A stretch of 64,000 bases of DNA from contig NZ_JAOVZV010000007.1 of assembly GCF_026460945.1 (NCBI RefSeq), positions 1 through 64,000 on the forward strand, given 5' to 3'. Every line of letters starts with the position of its first letter. The first letter of the stretch is position 1. Below the pieces are notes generated by a model, which saw only the letters and a list, made by a program, of their open reading frames with translations, searched no databases and was not told where the DNA came from. Source of the DNA: Chryseobacterium luquanense (GTDB taxonomy: Bacteria > Bacteroidota > Bacteroidia > Flavobacteriales > Weeksellaceae). This document shows, in pieces, positions 8,132 through 17,890 of this stretch. The position numbers and the translations under genes are program-made.

Positions 8132-9988
8132 TTACTTCTTTCCGGTCAACCACTGATCCTGAAGTTTCTGCTCAGCAGGAGTAGGATTAGCTTTAAACTG
8201 AAGCGTTTCCATAGTCATCTTGTCTAAAATAGCTTTTCCTTTTAACTCAATTTTATCTTCTTTATCGCCATTTTTACGAAGAACCGTTACCGTCACATCT
8301 TGTCCGTCTTTGATGGATTGAGCGTAACCGATAAATTCCTGCGCATTTTGGATATTGATTGCTTTTCCGTCTAAAGCTAGAACTTCATCTGTAATTTTAA
8401 AACCGATACTTCTTGAGAACGGAGAAAGTGCCGAACTTTCATCAAAAACAAATGTTTTATTTTTCTCGTTGTATCCTGTTTGTGCAGGATCTTTAATAAA
8501 CCAGAACATTGGCGGAGTTTCCTGTTTGTTGATTTCAATACCCACTTCTTTAAGGTATTCAACATAAGGAGTTGGGTTGCTTCCTGCAATATACTTATTG
8601 TAAAAATCTTTTACCTGTGGAAATCCTGTGATCGTTACCAATTCGTCAATCAGTTTGTCGTCTTTAAATGGCTTATTTTCACCGAATCTCTGAGAGAGTT
8701 TTCTGATCATATCACGATAACCCATTTCACCGTTGGATAGTTTTCTCAGTTCAATATCCAGACACATCGTCAAAAGCGTTCCTTTTTCATACACGTTTCT
8801 GTACTGATCTTTGTATTGATCCTGAAGAATATTTTTACTCATCACTGTGAATGGCATCGTATCATTGTAACTTTTCGAGTTTTTGATTTTATCACCAATT
8901 CTTTGTAAAAATTGGTCTTTCGTAATCAATCCTTCCTGAATCTGGAATAAATTGGCAAAATACTCAGTTCCGCCTTCGTACATCCAGAGATGTTGAGACA
9001 TTTTCGGGTCTGCATAATCAAAATAGTGAATTTCCTCAGAGTGTGTCTTTAAAGGATTTACCGTATGGAAAAACTCATGTGAAACAACATCTACAATCGC
9101 TTCATCAATTGCTTCTTTAGGCATCATTTCATGCAGAACGACACTTGTAGATTCATGATGTTCCAAAGCTCCGAAACCTTTAATCTGCGGACCTTGAGTT
9201 CCTGCAAGATATAGCATGATAGCATATTTCTTATTGGTATTCATATCACCCAAAAATTTCTTCTGAGCAACAACCATTTTTTCTAAATTTTCTTTAAAGT
9301 CTGCTGCTTTATATTTTCCCGTTGGAGAATAAACGCCTAAAACAAGATCCATTCCACCTGCATTGAAAGTAATGTAATCAGGTTTTGAATACATTAATGG
9401 AGAATCCGTAAGTTTAGCATAATTTGCCAAAGTGAAAGTGTCGGTCGCTTCAGATTTATCCTGATCTACTAAAGCGGTTGTTCCATAAAAATCATTTGGT
9501 TTCTGAATAATTAACTGATAAGGTACGTCCTGCATATTGTCGATATAACCAACAAAACCATGGGTATTGATCAAATAAACTTTTCCTTCCTCAATATCAG
9601 TTCCGGAAGGAGAAAATACAGCTTTGTGTTTTTGAGTTTCGTTTTCTTCATCAAAACTGTCGTTAACGAAATACGTGATTTTAGTTAAAGCTTTTGCATT
9701 TTTCAAAGAATACGTATTGTCATTTACTTTGGTAAAAGCGATTTCTTTTCCTTTGTTGTCTAAAAATTTGATTCCTTCTACAAATCTTCCGTAATCATCC
9801 ACAGAATATGTTCCGGGAACGGTTTTAGGAAAGTGAAATTTTACGTCATTCGATTTCATTTTCGGAAATTCCATCGTTACGGCTACTTTATCATCTTTTA
9901 CGTTGACCAAATCAATATTGGTTTTAATTGACTGTGCCTGAACGAAAGCTGTTGCCAGAATTCCTAAACTTATTGCTATTTTTTTCAT
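8132..9988 (-). CDS. M61-family metallopeptidase with PDZ domain
   Basis: A 618-residue protein with a signal peptide (ending AFVQAQ-S). The N-terminal beta domain is followed by a thermolysin-like catalytic region with HEFFHTVNPLK at 304-314, the M61 (glycyl aminopeptidase-like) zinc motif, and MWMYEGGTEYFANL-type sequence downstream carrying the third ligand. A PDZ-like region lies at about 500-590 (SIGFKITDEVLALDGKAI). It is probably periplasmic and acts on peptides. It is separated from the M1 peptidase gene upstream by a terminator, so it is likely transcribed alone. Confidence 0.88.
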   Translation of the reverse strand: MKKIAISLGILATAFVQAQSIKTNIDLVNVKDDKVAVTMEFPKMKSNDVKFHFPKTVPGTYSVDDYGRFVEGIKFLDNKGKEIAFTKVNDNTYSLKNAKALTKITYFVNDSFDEENETQKHKAVFSPSGTDIEEGKVYLINTHGFVGYIDNMQDVPYQLIIQKPNDFYGTTALVDQDKSEATDTFTLANYAKLTDSPLMYSKPDYITFNAGGMDLVLGVYSPTGKYKAADFKENLEKMVVAQKKFLGDMNTNKKYAIMLYLAGTQGPQIKGFGALEHHESTSVVLHEMMPKEAIDEAIVDVVSHEFFHTVNPLKTHSEEIHYFDYADPKMSQHLWMYEGGTEYFANLFQIQEGLITKDQFLQRIGDKIKNSKSYNDTMPFTVMSKNILQDQYKDQYRNVYEKGTLLTMCLDIELRKLSNGEMGYRDMIRKLSQRFGENKPFKDDKLIDELVTITGFPQVKDFYNKYIAGSNPTPYVEYLKEVGIEINKQETPPMFWFIKDPAQTGYNEKNKTFVFDESSALSPFSRSIGFKITDEVLALDGKAINIQNAQEFIGYAQSIKDGQDVTVTVLRKNGDKEDKIELKGKAILDKMTMETLQFKANPTPAEQKLQDQWLTGKK

Positions 9989-10070
9989 TAGGTTTAATTT
10001 ATAGATAAGTAGTTGATTTTAAATTGAATTTGTTACAAGCAGAAATATAATTTATTGCTAAATTTTCGTT

Positions 10071-10105
10071 AAAAAAGCAAAACCTAAAACCGGTTTTGCT
10101 TTTAA
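10071..10105 (-). terminator. Terminator of the M1 peptidase gene
   Basis: Perfect arms AAAAGCAAAACC and GGTTTTGCTTTT flank a seven-base loop. On the minus strand the stem is followed by T6. It sits directly after the stop codon at 10110. Confidence 0.8.
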
Positions 10106-10109
10106 TATT

Positions 10110-11741
10110 TTACTGAACTTTTTTATATCTGATGTAATAGTTTTTGCTAAACTGCACGGGATTTGAATTTTGTAGCTTTAAAATCTGCCAGTTTTCATTC
10201 GGAGAAATAGTTTGATTACCAAACCTTATCGGAAGATTTAAATTTTTAACTCCATTCACAAAACGATATTTTAATTCAGATCCATTTTGAGAATATTCCA
10301 AAACAGGAACATCGACCGTTCTTAAGTATTGGTTGAAAATACTCGAAAAATCAAATCCAGCCTTTTCAGAAATGTATTTTTCTACTTGTTCTGTAGTGAC
10401 AGTTTGATGATAAAAATCTTTATTCAAACCTCTCAGAATTTGTCTGAATTTAGCATCATCATTGATAATCTGTCGCATTGTGTGAATCATACTTGCACCT
10501 TTTGCATACATATCGCCGCTTCCTTCATTTCTTACACCATATTTTCCAATAATAGAAACGTCGTTCATAATATTATGCTGAATTCCCTGTGCATAAATTT
10601 CTGCTGATTTTTTATCAATATAATTTTCGGTAAAAAGAACTTCAGAATAATTGGTAAAAGATTCATGAATCCACATATCTGCTTGATCTTTCGCAGTAAT
10701 ATTGTTGGCAAACCATTCGTGTCCGCTTTCATGAATAATGATGAAATCCCACTTTAATCCGACTCCGGTTTCTGATAAATCTCTTCCCAAATATCCATTT
10801 TGGTAGCCGTTTCCGTAGGCGACATTACTTTGATGTTCCATTCCCAGATGCGGAGATTCAACCAATTTGTAAGAATCCTCATAAAAAGGATAGGGTCCAA
10901 ACCAATATTCAAAAGATTTCATCATCGGTTTCACCTGCTGAAACTGCTTTTTTGCTTTGTCTAAATTATAATCTAAAACCCAGTAATCTAAGTCAAGTTT
11001 TCCCTTTTCACCGTCATAAGAATCTTTGAAATTCACATAATTTCCAATACTTGGAATGATTGAATATGCATTAATTGGATTTTTCACTTCCCAAGTGAAA
11101 ACGTTCTTATTATTTTCTGTTTTCTGATTGATTAGCCTTCCGTTTCCGACTCCAATTAAGTTTTTCGAAGTAATAATTTTCATTACAATTCCGGAATCTG
11201 GTTCATCACTCCAAATGTCCTTTGTAGGAAGCCAGACTGATGCGCCGATTCCTTCATCGGCAACGCTCATCCAAGGATTTCCTTTTTCATCGGTTTTGAA
11301 AATCCAGCCTCCGTCCCAAGGTGCATTTTTGGCAACAATTGGATTTCCTGAATAATTTATATCAATAGTGTATTTTTCTCCCTTTTTGAAAGATTTATTG
11401 GCTGAAATAAAGATGAAATCGCCGTCTCTTTTGAAGTTGCCGATTGTAGGAAAACTGCACTGAACCCTGTCTGCTTTCATCGGCTGTTGTAAGTCAATCT
11501 GAAAGACAGGATTCTTTATGTTTTTAGTGATTTCAAAACTGATTGTATTATTTCCTTTAATGCTTTTCTGTTCAAAATTGGGTTCTACAGACAAATCATA
11601 CTTTTTCACATCCCAAAAATCACGGAATTTTGTATTTGAACCTTTTAAAGTATCTTGTTTTGTGAATGTTTTATTCTGCTCGAAAAACTGTCCGAAAGCA
11701 AGACTGGAAATCAATAGAAGAGAATATGAAATTTTTTTCAT
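10110..11741 (-). CDS. M1-family metallopeptidase
   Basis: A 543-residue exported zinc peptidase. A signal peptide ends at about residue 17 (SSLAFGQ). The catalytic core shows HESGHEWF at 337-344 and the third ligand Glu360 (HESFTNYSE), the HExxH-18-E arrangement of M1 enzymes. GMEHQSNVAYG upstream corresponds to the GAMEN exopeptidase motif. At 543 residues it lacks the long C-terminal helical domain of large aminopeptidase N, like many Bacteroidota M1 proteins. It probably trims peptides in the periplasm. Confidence 0.9.
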   Translation of the reverse strand: MKKISYSLLLISSLAFGQFFEQNKTFTKQDTLKGSNTKFRDFWDVKKYDLSVEPNFEQKSIKGNNTISFEITKNIKNPVFQIDLQQPMKADRVQCSFPTIGNFKRDGDFIFISANKSFKKGEKYTIDINYSGNPIVAKNAPWDGGWIFKTDEKGNPWMSVADEGIGASVWLPTKDIWSDEPDSGIVMKIITSKNLIGVGNGRLINQKTENNKNVFTWEVKNPINAYSIIPSIGNYVNFKDSYDGEKGKLDLDYWVLDYNLDKAKKQFQQVKPMMKSFEYWFGPYPFYEDSYKLVESPHLGMEHQSNVAYGNGYQNGYLGRDLSETGVGLKWDFIIIHESGHEWFANNITAKDQADMWIHESFTNYSEVLFTENYIDKKSAEIYAQGIQHNIMNDVSIIGKYGVRNEGSGDMYAKGASMIHTMRQIINDDAKFRQILRGLNKDFYHQTVTTEQVEKYISEKAGFDFSSIFNQYLRTVDVPVLEYSQNGSELKYRFVNGVKNLNLPIRFGNQTISPNENWQILKLQNSNPVQFSKNYYIRYKKVQ

Positions 11742-11817
11742 TTTAATGATGATGAAATTTGACTTTTGTCAAAATTAAAGAATATTATTAATATTGATTG
11801 GTTTTTAAGAGGATTGT

Positions 11818-11866
11818 AACAAGAAGCGGCGCAAAAAATCAAAGATTTTTGCGCCGCTTCTTGTTA
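11818..11866. terminator. Long GC-rich palindrome, probable tatC terminator
   Basis: Arms of about 22 bp (reading AACAAGAAGCGGCGC inward, one A different in length) surround a three-base loop. The GGCGC core stands out in this AT-rich region. It follows the tatC stop codon on the minus strand. It lacks a long T run after the stem, so it could also be a palindromic repeat recruited as a terminator. Confidence 0.6.
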
Positions 11867-11882
11867 TTTATTTAGTTCAAAA

Positions 11883-12710
11883 TTAATTTTGTGCTTTTGT
11901 CAAAGCTGCTTCACGTTTTTGTACTTTTCTGAATGTATAACCACACATCACGATGCTGAATTCATATAATAACAGCAGAGGTAAAGCTGCCATCATCATA
12001 CTCAAAACGTCTGCAGGAGTAATAATTGCCGCAACAACCATAATTAAAACGATGGCGTGTCTTCTATATGTTTTCATGAATTTCGGATTTAAAATTCCAA
12101 TATTGGTTAAGAAATAAATCAAAACCGGAAATAAAAATACTACTCCCATTCCTAAAACTACCTGTAAAAATAAGGTAGTGTAATCACTTAAGTCATAGAG
12201 TGGAATAATAATGTCTGAGATTTTAAAAATAACTCCAAAATTTACAGCAAAAGGTAAAATCAGAAAATATCCGCATAAAACTCCGGTCATAAATAAAATC
12301 CAAACCGAATTAATAACGAAAATGGAATTTTTCCTTTCATTCGGATGCAAAGCAGGGCCGATAAATCGCCACAATTCCCACACGATGTATGGAAATGCCA
12401 ATACAATTCCTCCAAAAATGGAAACCGCCATCATCACATTAAACTGCTGGTATAATCTCTGAACACGCACCGGAAATTCGTCCGGTAAAGTAATGCTGTC
12501 TTCGCCCAAAATCCATTGTGAAAAGTCATTCACCAATTTAAATGTCGGGAAATCATTTCTTGTAGGACCAAAAAAGATATGATCCATAATCCAATTGATA
12601 TTAAAACCGACAACAAATGCGGCAACAATGATTGCTATAATAGAACGGATCAAATGTCCTCTCAGTTCGCCAATATGTCCCCAAAAAGACATGTCTTTTT
12701 CTTCGCTCAC
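11883..12710 (-). CDS. tatC: Twin-arginine translocase subunit TatC
   Basis: A 275-residue multi-spanning protein with about six TM segments. The N-terminus MSFWGHIGELRGHLIRSI matches the TatC signature (F..H..ELR.R), which binds the twin-arginine signal peptide. Other conserved features are FGGIVLAFPYIVWELWRFIGPAL in the second region and MVVAAIITPADVLSMMMAALPLLLLYE near the end. TatC exports folded proteins together with TatA/B, which are not in this window. A non-coding gap separates it from kdsD upstream. Confidence 0.95.
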   Translation of the reverse strand: MSEEKDMSFWGHIGELRGHLIRSIIAIIVAAFVVGFNINWIMDHIFFGPTRNDFPTFKLVNDFSQWILGEDSITLPDEFPVRVQRLYQQFNVMMAVSIFGGIVLAFPYIVWELWRFIGPALHPNERKNSIFVINSVWILFMTGVLCGYFLILPFAVNFGVIFKISDIIIPLYDLSDYTTLFLQVVLGMGVVFLFPVLIYFLTNIGILNPKFMKTYRRHAIVLIMVVAAIITPADVLSMMMAALPLLLLYEFSIVMCGYTFRKVQKREAALTKAQN

Positions 12711-12840
12711 AGATAATTTTTTAAAGTTTCAAATGTATGGAAAAGTTTCTTTATGCTGGAATTTTGAAATTGGATGCAGAGTTTTTAGATTTATTTTAAA
12801 AGTATAATTTTCAAGCTACCTCTTATTTGATTTTAATTTA

Positions 12841-12870
12841 AACCTAAATCTAAACCTCAACTTCAACCTA
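12841..12870. repeat. Hexanucleotide repeat overlapping the kdsD stop
   Basis: Five imperfect 6-bp units on the plus strand: AACCTA, AATCTA, AACCTC, AACTTC, AACCTA. The final CTA is the reverse complement of the kdsD stop codon TAG, so the array starts exactly at the gene end. Confidence 0.6.
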
Positions 12871-13827
12871 ATTTATTCCTTCGTCTAATAATTTATGCAA
12901 ATCTATAATTCCAAAATACTGACCGTTTTCTGTTACGATTAATTGTCCGATATTATTGTCTTTTAAAATTTTCATTGCTTCTTTTGCTAAAGCATCTTTT
13001 TCAATGGTTTTCGGGTTTGCAGACATAATATCTTTCGCTAAAATAGTAGAAATATCATCACCATTGAGAAGCATTCTTCGTAAATCTCCGTCGGTAATAA
13101 CTCCAATAATCTTCTTTTCATTGGTTACAACAGTAATTCCATGGCTTGAAGAACTGATAGAAATAATCACATCTCTTATTGATGAATCTTCAGTAACTTG
13201 TGGTTTTTGCGAAGAAACAAACTGCTCAACTCTTGCCGTTAAATTTTTACCTAAACTTCCACCCGGATGAAATTTTGCAAAATCGTTTTCTTTAAAATCA
13301 TTCAATTCCATTAAACAAATTGCCAGAGCGTCTCCCAAAGCCATTTGATTGGTTGTAGAACTTGTCGGAGCCAGTTTATTCGGACAAGCCTCTAAATCAA
13401 CATGAGTATCTAAAATTACATCAGAATATTCTGCTAATTTACTTTTTCTATTTCCCGTCATTGCAATTAAAGCGGAAGAATAATCTTTTAAATAAGAAAC
13501 CAAATTGGTGATCTCAGGTGAATTTCCTGAATTTGAAATGCACAAAACCACATCCTGCTTCTGAATAACTCCCAAATCTCCGTGAATTGCCTCCGAAGCA
13601 TGTAAAAATTGTGAAGGCGTTCCCGTAGAATTTAAAGTGGCAACAATCTTATTTCCAACATGTGCAGATTTTCCGATTCCTACAACGATTAATTTTCCGG
13701 TTGCTGAATGAATTAGTTCTACGGCTTTTACAAATTCGTCTGAAATTCTTTCTTTTAATTTCTCCAGTTCAGAAATTTCTATAGTTAATGTGCTTTTTGC
13801 GATTGAGATTATTTTGTCTCTTTCCAT
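12868..13827 (-). CDS. kdsD: Arabinose-5-phosphate isomerase (SIS + two CBS domains)
   Basis: A 319-residue enzyme of the KdsD/KpsF family, interconverting ribulose-5-phosphate and arabinose-5-phosphate for Kdo synthesis in LPS. The SIS domain (about 30-170) carries GIGKSAHVGNKIVATLNSTG and SNSGNSPEITNL, with LAPTSSTTNQMALGDALAICLM after it. Two CBS repeats (about 205-319) end in GDLRRML and TENGQYFGIIDLHKLL. Length and order agree with characterised members. It is divergent from recQ across about 145 bp. Confidence 0.93.
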   Translation of the reverse strand: MERDKIISIAKSTLTIEISELEKLKERISDEFVKAVELIHSATGKLIVVGIGKSAHVGNKIVATLNSTGTPSQFLHASEAIHGDLGVIQKQDVVLCISNSGNSPEITNLVSYLKDYSSALIAMTGNRKSKLAEYSDVILDTHVDLEACPNKLAPTSSTTNQMALGDALAICLMELNDFKENDFAKFHPGGSLGKNLTARVEQFVSSQKPQVTEDSSIRDVIISISSSSHGITVVTNEKKIIGVITDGDLRRMLLNGDDISTILAKDIMSANPKTIEKDALAKEAMKILKDNNIGQLIVTENGQYFGIIDLHKLLDEGIN

Positions 13828-13933
13828 TTTTATAACGAAATTAGTATGTAAATTACCAAAGAATTCAATTTATACTCAATATAAATTTAAACAGTAAAAA
13901 AAGCTATTGCTTTCATTTTAAGTAAAAATTTTA

Positions 13934-13941
13934 TAACTTTG
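13934..13941 (+). promoter_or_regulatory. Probable -7 box of recQ
   Basis: TAACTTTG matches the Bacteroidota TAnnTTTG box and lies about 30 bp before the recQ start. A TTG occurs 24 bp upstream, a longer spacer than usual, so only the -7 element is supported. Confidence 0.4.
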
Positions 13942-13973
13942 GGTTGGATGCAAATTTAGCAATACAAAATTAG

Positions 13974-16178
13974 ATGAGCGCAAAAAAAGCCAATTTATCG
14001 GGCGAATTAAAAAAATACTTCGGATTTTCTACCTTTAAAGGACAGCAGGAAGAGATCATTAATAATCTCTTAAACGGAAAAGATATTTTTGTCCTGATGC
14101 CTACAGGAGGTGGTAAATCTCTGTGTTACCAGCTTCCAGCCCTTATTTCTGAAGGAACTGCGATTGTCGTTTCACCGCTGATTGCACTGATGAAAAATCA
14201 GGTAGATGCTGTAAACGGGCTTTCTTCTGAAACGGGTATTGCCCACGTTCTGAATTCTTCTCTAAACAAAACCCAAACCAAACAGGTTTTTGATGATATA
14301 AAAAGCGGAAAAACAAAACTTTTATATGTTGCTCCGGAATCTTTAATTAAAGAAGATTATCTTGAATTTTTGAAAGATGTAAAAATATCATTCTTTGCGA
14401 TTGATGAAGCGCACTGTATTTCAGAATGGGGACACGATTTCAGACCTGAATATCGAAATTTAAAACAAATTATCGATAAAATTGCAGATGTACCAGTGAT
14501 TGCTTTAACGGCAACTGCGACTCCAAAAGTGCAGGATGACATCCAAAAAACTTTAGGAATGTCGAATGCTTTAGTCTTTAAAGAAAGTTTTAACAGGGCT
14601 AATTTATTTTATGAAGTAACTCCTAAAGTTAATATTGACAAGGAAATCGTAAAATTTATCAATAAAAATAAAGGTAAATCTGGGATTATATATTGTTTAA
14701 GCCGAAGAAAAGTAGAAGAATTTGCACAGCTTCTTCAGGTAAACGGAATCAATGCTCTTCCTTATCATGCAGGTCTTGACCAAAAAGTAAGAGTTGCCAA
14801 TCAGGATAAATTTCTGATGGAAGAAGCTGATATAATCGTTGCTACAATTGCTTTTGGAATGGGAATTGATAAGCCTGATGTCCGTTTTGTAATTCACTAC
14901 GATTTCCCAAAATCTTTGGAAAGTTATTATCAGGAAACCGGTAGAGCAGGCCGTGATGGAGGAGAAGGTTATTGCCTTGCTTTCTATGATCCTAAAGATA
15001 TTGAAAAACTGGAGAAATTTTTGGCTCAAAAACCTGTTTCGGAAAGAGAAATTGGTTTGCAGCTTTTAAATGAAGTGGTTGGTTATGCCGAAACTTCAAT
15101 GAGCCGAAGACAGTATATTTTATATTATTTCGGAGAAATTTTTGATCCTGTAAATGGTGAAGGAGCGAAAATGTGTGATAATGCAGCAAACCCGCCAAAG
15201 CTGAAAGATGCTTCAGAAGATTTGAAAAAAGCATTAGAATTAATTAATGAAACTAAAGAGAAATTTAAGTCTAAAGATTTAATTTCTGTGATTGTCGGAA
15301 AAGAAAATTCGGTTACAAAATCTTATAAAATGGAGCAAAGTTCATTTTTTGGTTTTGGAAAATCTGAAAAAGATAATTATTGGAAAACAATTCTAAGACA
15401 GGCAACGGTTCAGAATTTCTTACAAAAAGATATTGAAACCTATGGCGTTTTAAAAATTTCACCAAAAGGTCATCAGGTTTTAGATAATACCTATAAAGAA
15501 AGTTTTTTAATTGCTGAAGACCGTGAATTTGACTTGTCTCAGACAAAAGCAGAAAGCGATCAGGTACAGCAACAATCTAGCGGAGGTTTAGACCAAAATC
15601 TTTTTGCACTTTTAAAAGAACTTAGGAAAAAAGTTGCCAAGAAACACGGGATTCCACCTTACACGGTTTTTATGGATCCGAGTTTGGAAGATATGACGGT
15701 GCAATATCCGATTACAGTTGAAGAAATTGCAAAAGTATATGGCGTAGGTGAGGGAAAATCTAAAAAATACGGAAAAGAATTTGCAGATTTCATTGCAAAA
15801 TATGTTGAAGACAACAATATAGAACGTACTCAGGATATGGTCTTGAAAAATGTGGCTAATAAATCAAGTCACAAAGTTTTCATTATTCAGAGTACTGACA
15901 AAAAAATTGACCTTGAAGATATTGCAAGAGCGAAAAACCTTTCAATGAATGATTTACTGAAAGAAATGGAACGTATTGTTTATCAGGGGACAAAACTGAA
16001 TATCGATTATTACATTGAAGAAAATTTTGATGAAGATATTGTAGATGAATTCATGGAATTTATGACAGAATCTGAAAGCGACAGCATGAAAGTTTTATTA
16101 GATGAATTTGGAGACGAATTGTCTGACGAAGAAGTAAGAATGCTAAGGATTAAATTTATCAGTGACGTTGCGAATTAA
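13974..16178 (+). CDS. recQ: ATP-dependent DNA helicase RecQ
   Basis: A 734-residue 3'-5' helicase used in recombination and replication-fork repair. Motif I is [15 protein letters not shown] (about 42-56), the DEAH-type box is in [19 protein letters not shown] with the RecQ-specific aromatic loop, and motif VI is in [10 protein letters not shown]. The RecQ zinc-binding and winged-helix regions follow, then an HRDC domain at about 530-610 ([20 protein letters not shown]) and an acidic C-terminal extension typical of Bacteroidota RecQ. The zinc region is somewhat divergent (CDNAANPPK). Confidence 0.95.
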   Translation: MSAKKANLSGELKKYFGFSTFKGQQEEIINNLLNGKDIFVLMPTGGGKSLCYQLPALISEGTAIVVSPLIALMKNQVDAVNGLSSETGIAHVLNSSLNKTQTKQVFDDIKSGKTKLLYVAPESLIKEDYLEFLKDVKISFFAIDEAHCISEWGHDFRPEYRNLKQIIDKIADVPVIALTATATPKVQDDIQKTLGMSNALVFKESFNRANLFYEVTPKVNIDKEIVKFINKNKGKSGIIYCLSRRKVEEFAQLLQVNGINALPYHAGLDQKVRVANQDKFLMEEADIIVATIAFGMGIDKPDVRFVIHYDFPKSLESYYQETGRAGRDGGEGYCLAFYDPKDIEKLEKFLAQKPVSEREIGLQLLNEVVGYAETSMSRRQYILYYFGEIFDPVNGEGAKMCDNAANPPKLKDASEDLKKALELINETKEKFKSKDLISVIVGKENSVTKSYKMEQSSFFGFGKSEKDNYWKTILRQATVQNFLQKDIETYGVLKISPKGHQVLDNTYKESFLIAEDREFDLSQTKAESDQVQQQSSGGLDQNLFALLKELRKKVAKKHGIPPYTVFMDPSLEDMTVQYPITVEEIAKVYGVGEGKSKKYGKEFADFIAKYVEDNNIERTQDMVLKNVANKSSHKVFIIQSTDKKIDLEDIARAKNLSMNDLLKEMERIVYQGTKLNIDYYIEENFDEDIVDEFMEFMTESESDSMKVLLDEFGDELSDEEVRMLRIKFISDVAN

Positions 16179-16197
16179 TTTTTTCAGTTAAATCAAA

Positions 16198-16447
16198 ATG
16201 GAAAATCCAATAGTAGAAGTGAAAAAAAGAACTCATTCAATGGATAAAAGAAATGAATGAGTTTGAAGATATTGCAGATTTGCTTGAAATTAAAGAAAAA
16301 ATGATTTCAAGAAATGTAATTGCAGAACTTCAAACAGAGTATGTTGTAAAAGATGATTTTGATGAAAGATTTGCAAAAGGATTATCATCTGAGGAATCGA
16401 GGAAAAGAACTAGAGCTTTTATTGCAAGGTTACCTTGGAAGAAATAA
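16198..16447 (+). pseudogene. Frameshifted small gene, antitoxin-like position
   Basis: The frame opens with MENPIVEVKK and continues out of frame as ELIQWIKEMNEFEDIADLLE to a stop at 16447. A run of seven A near 16222-16228 explains the break: with six A the frame is continuous and gives an 82-residue charged, helical protein ending FIARLPWKK. A reading frame from the internal ATG at 16253 would be only 64 residues. The composition and the tightly overlapping partner downstream resemble a toxin-antitoxin pair, but I cannot name a family. A sequencing error in the homopolymer is an alternative. Confidence 0.6.
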
Positions 16448-16756
16448 TTATTTATTCGGAGGAATTTCATCAATCTATTGAAAGATTAGTCGAAGTTTTA
16501 TTCATCAAAGAATATTTTGGATTCGAAGTAGACTGTTTTTTGTATTCAGAGAAGATTTACGACTTTGTTGATTATAATATGATGAAACCAATTAGCAGAA
16601 AAACTCCTTAAAAATTACAAAAGTTTGGTAAGAAATTTATCAAGTATAAGGCAAATAACAACCATCTTGGTATATTTTTTCGATCAAAGAGGCAAGAAAT
16701 TCTTAGTAAATCATATTATCAACAATCATTCTCAAGATTTTCCTGAGTTGTTTTAA
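16435..16756 (+). pseudogene. Frameshifted partner gene of the 16.2 kb module
   Basis: Translation from a TTG at 16435 overlapping the previous stop gives LEEIIIYSEEFHQSIERLVE and onward to a stop after SRKTP near 16611. Continuing through at least two frame changes yields KFGKKFIKYKANNN and then IFFDQRGKKFLVNHIINNH, ending in SQDFPELF at 16756. The pieces fit one protein of about 105 residues broken by indels. The partner gene overlaps it as in many toxin-antitoxin pairs. No family is assigned. Confidence 0.6.
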
Positions 16757-16790
16757 AATGATTAAATTTATCATTAATTAGTTTTTCAGG

Positions 16791-17876
16791 ATGAATAAGA
16801 AAATTTCTGTTATGTTTATTCTGCCGGATTTGGAAACCGGAGGTGCAGAAAGAATAGTTACTACTATCGCAAATCATCTCTCTAGAGATCGTTTTGAAAC
16901 TAAAATTTTGCTTCTTCGTAAACAGGGCGGTTACTTGAATTTACTTAAAAAAGACGTTGAGATTATCGATTTGAATATCGAGCGAATCAGAAATTCTCTA
17001 AAACCAATTCTTTCTCAAATTTATCGCAGAAAACCCGATATTGTTTTTTCTGGATTTGGTGAAGTCAATGCGTATTTATCTTTATTTATTAAGCTTTTTC
17101 CGAAAACCAAATTTATTGCAAGAGAAACAAACGTTGTTTCTGAACACATTACAAGAAAAGAAATAAAATTTTTCTATAATTTCTACAATAATTATCAACA
17201 GATTATTGCGCAAAGCGATGATATGATGAATGATTTGGTAACCAATTTTAATATTAAAAAACACAAAATTACGAAAATCAATAATCCTGTAGATTTTGAT
17301 TTCATTAATGAAAAACTTTTAATTTCAGCTAAACCAGAAAGTTTTAAATATAATTATAAAAACGTAGTTGCCATCGGTAATTTGTCGGCAAGAAAAGGTT
17401 TTGATAATTTACTAAAAGTTTTCTCAAGGCTTAAAAATGAAAAAATCATCCTTCATATTTTAGGGGATGGAAAAGATCGTGAGATACTTCATCAAATGAA
17501 AGAAGTTTTAGGTTTAAAACAGGTTATTTTCCATGGAAGACAAGAGAATCCTTATCAGTTTTTGAAATTTGCCGATCTATTTATTCTATCCTCGCGTTAC
17601 GAAGGTTTCCCTAACGTTTTATTGGAAGCCGGAGCTTGCGGAACGTATTCTTTGGTCAATAATTGTAAAGGTGGAATCAACGAAATCATTCAGCACAATA
17701 CAAATGGGGAAATTGCGGATATTGAAAATCCTGAAGATTTTTCACAAAAAATTCTTACCCTAATTCACAGGGATTATGATTCAGATTCAATAAAAAATTC
17801 TATAAAATCGAGGTTTTCAAAGGAAATTATTCTAGATAGATATGAGAAAATTCTGTTGGATTTGATGAACAAATAA
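16791..17876 (+). CDS. Glycosyltransferase, GT4-like
   Basis: A 361-residue GT-B fold enzyme. The N-terminal start MNKKISVMFILPDLETGGAE carries the Gly-rich GGAE loop of family 4 transferases. The C-terminal nucleotide-sugar domain has NLSARKGFDNLLKVF, HILGDGKDREIL and SSRYEGFPNVLLEAGACG, containing the E-x7-E motif. It probably transfers a hexose to a polysaccharide or lipid on the cytoplasmic face. The acceptor cannot be told from the sequence. A lipoprotein gene follows after 14 bp. Confidence 0.9.
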   Translation: MNKKISVMFILPDLETGGAERIVTTIANHLSRDRFETKILLLRKQGGYLNLLKKDVEIIDLNIERIRNSLKPILSQIYRRKPDIVFSGFGEVNAYLSLFIKLFPKTKFIARETNVVSEHITRKEIKFFYNFYNNYQQIIAQSDDMMNDLVTNFNIKKHKITKINNPVDFDFINEKLLISAKPESFKYNYKNVVAIGNLSARKGFDNLLKVFSRLKNEKIILHILGDGKDREILHQMKEVLGLKQVIFHGRQENPYQFLKFADLFILSSRYEGFPNVLLEAGACGTYSLVNNCKGGINEIIQHNTNGEIADIENPEDFSQKILTLIHRDYDSDSIKNSIKSRFSKEIILDRYEKILLDLMNK

Positions 17877-17890
17877 TATTTTTTTTAAAA

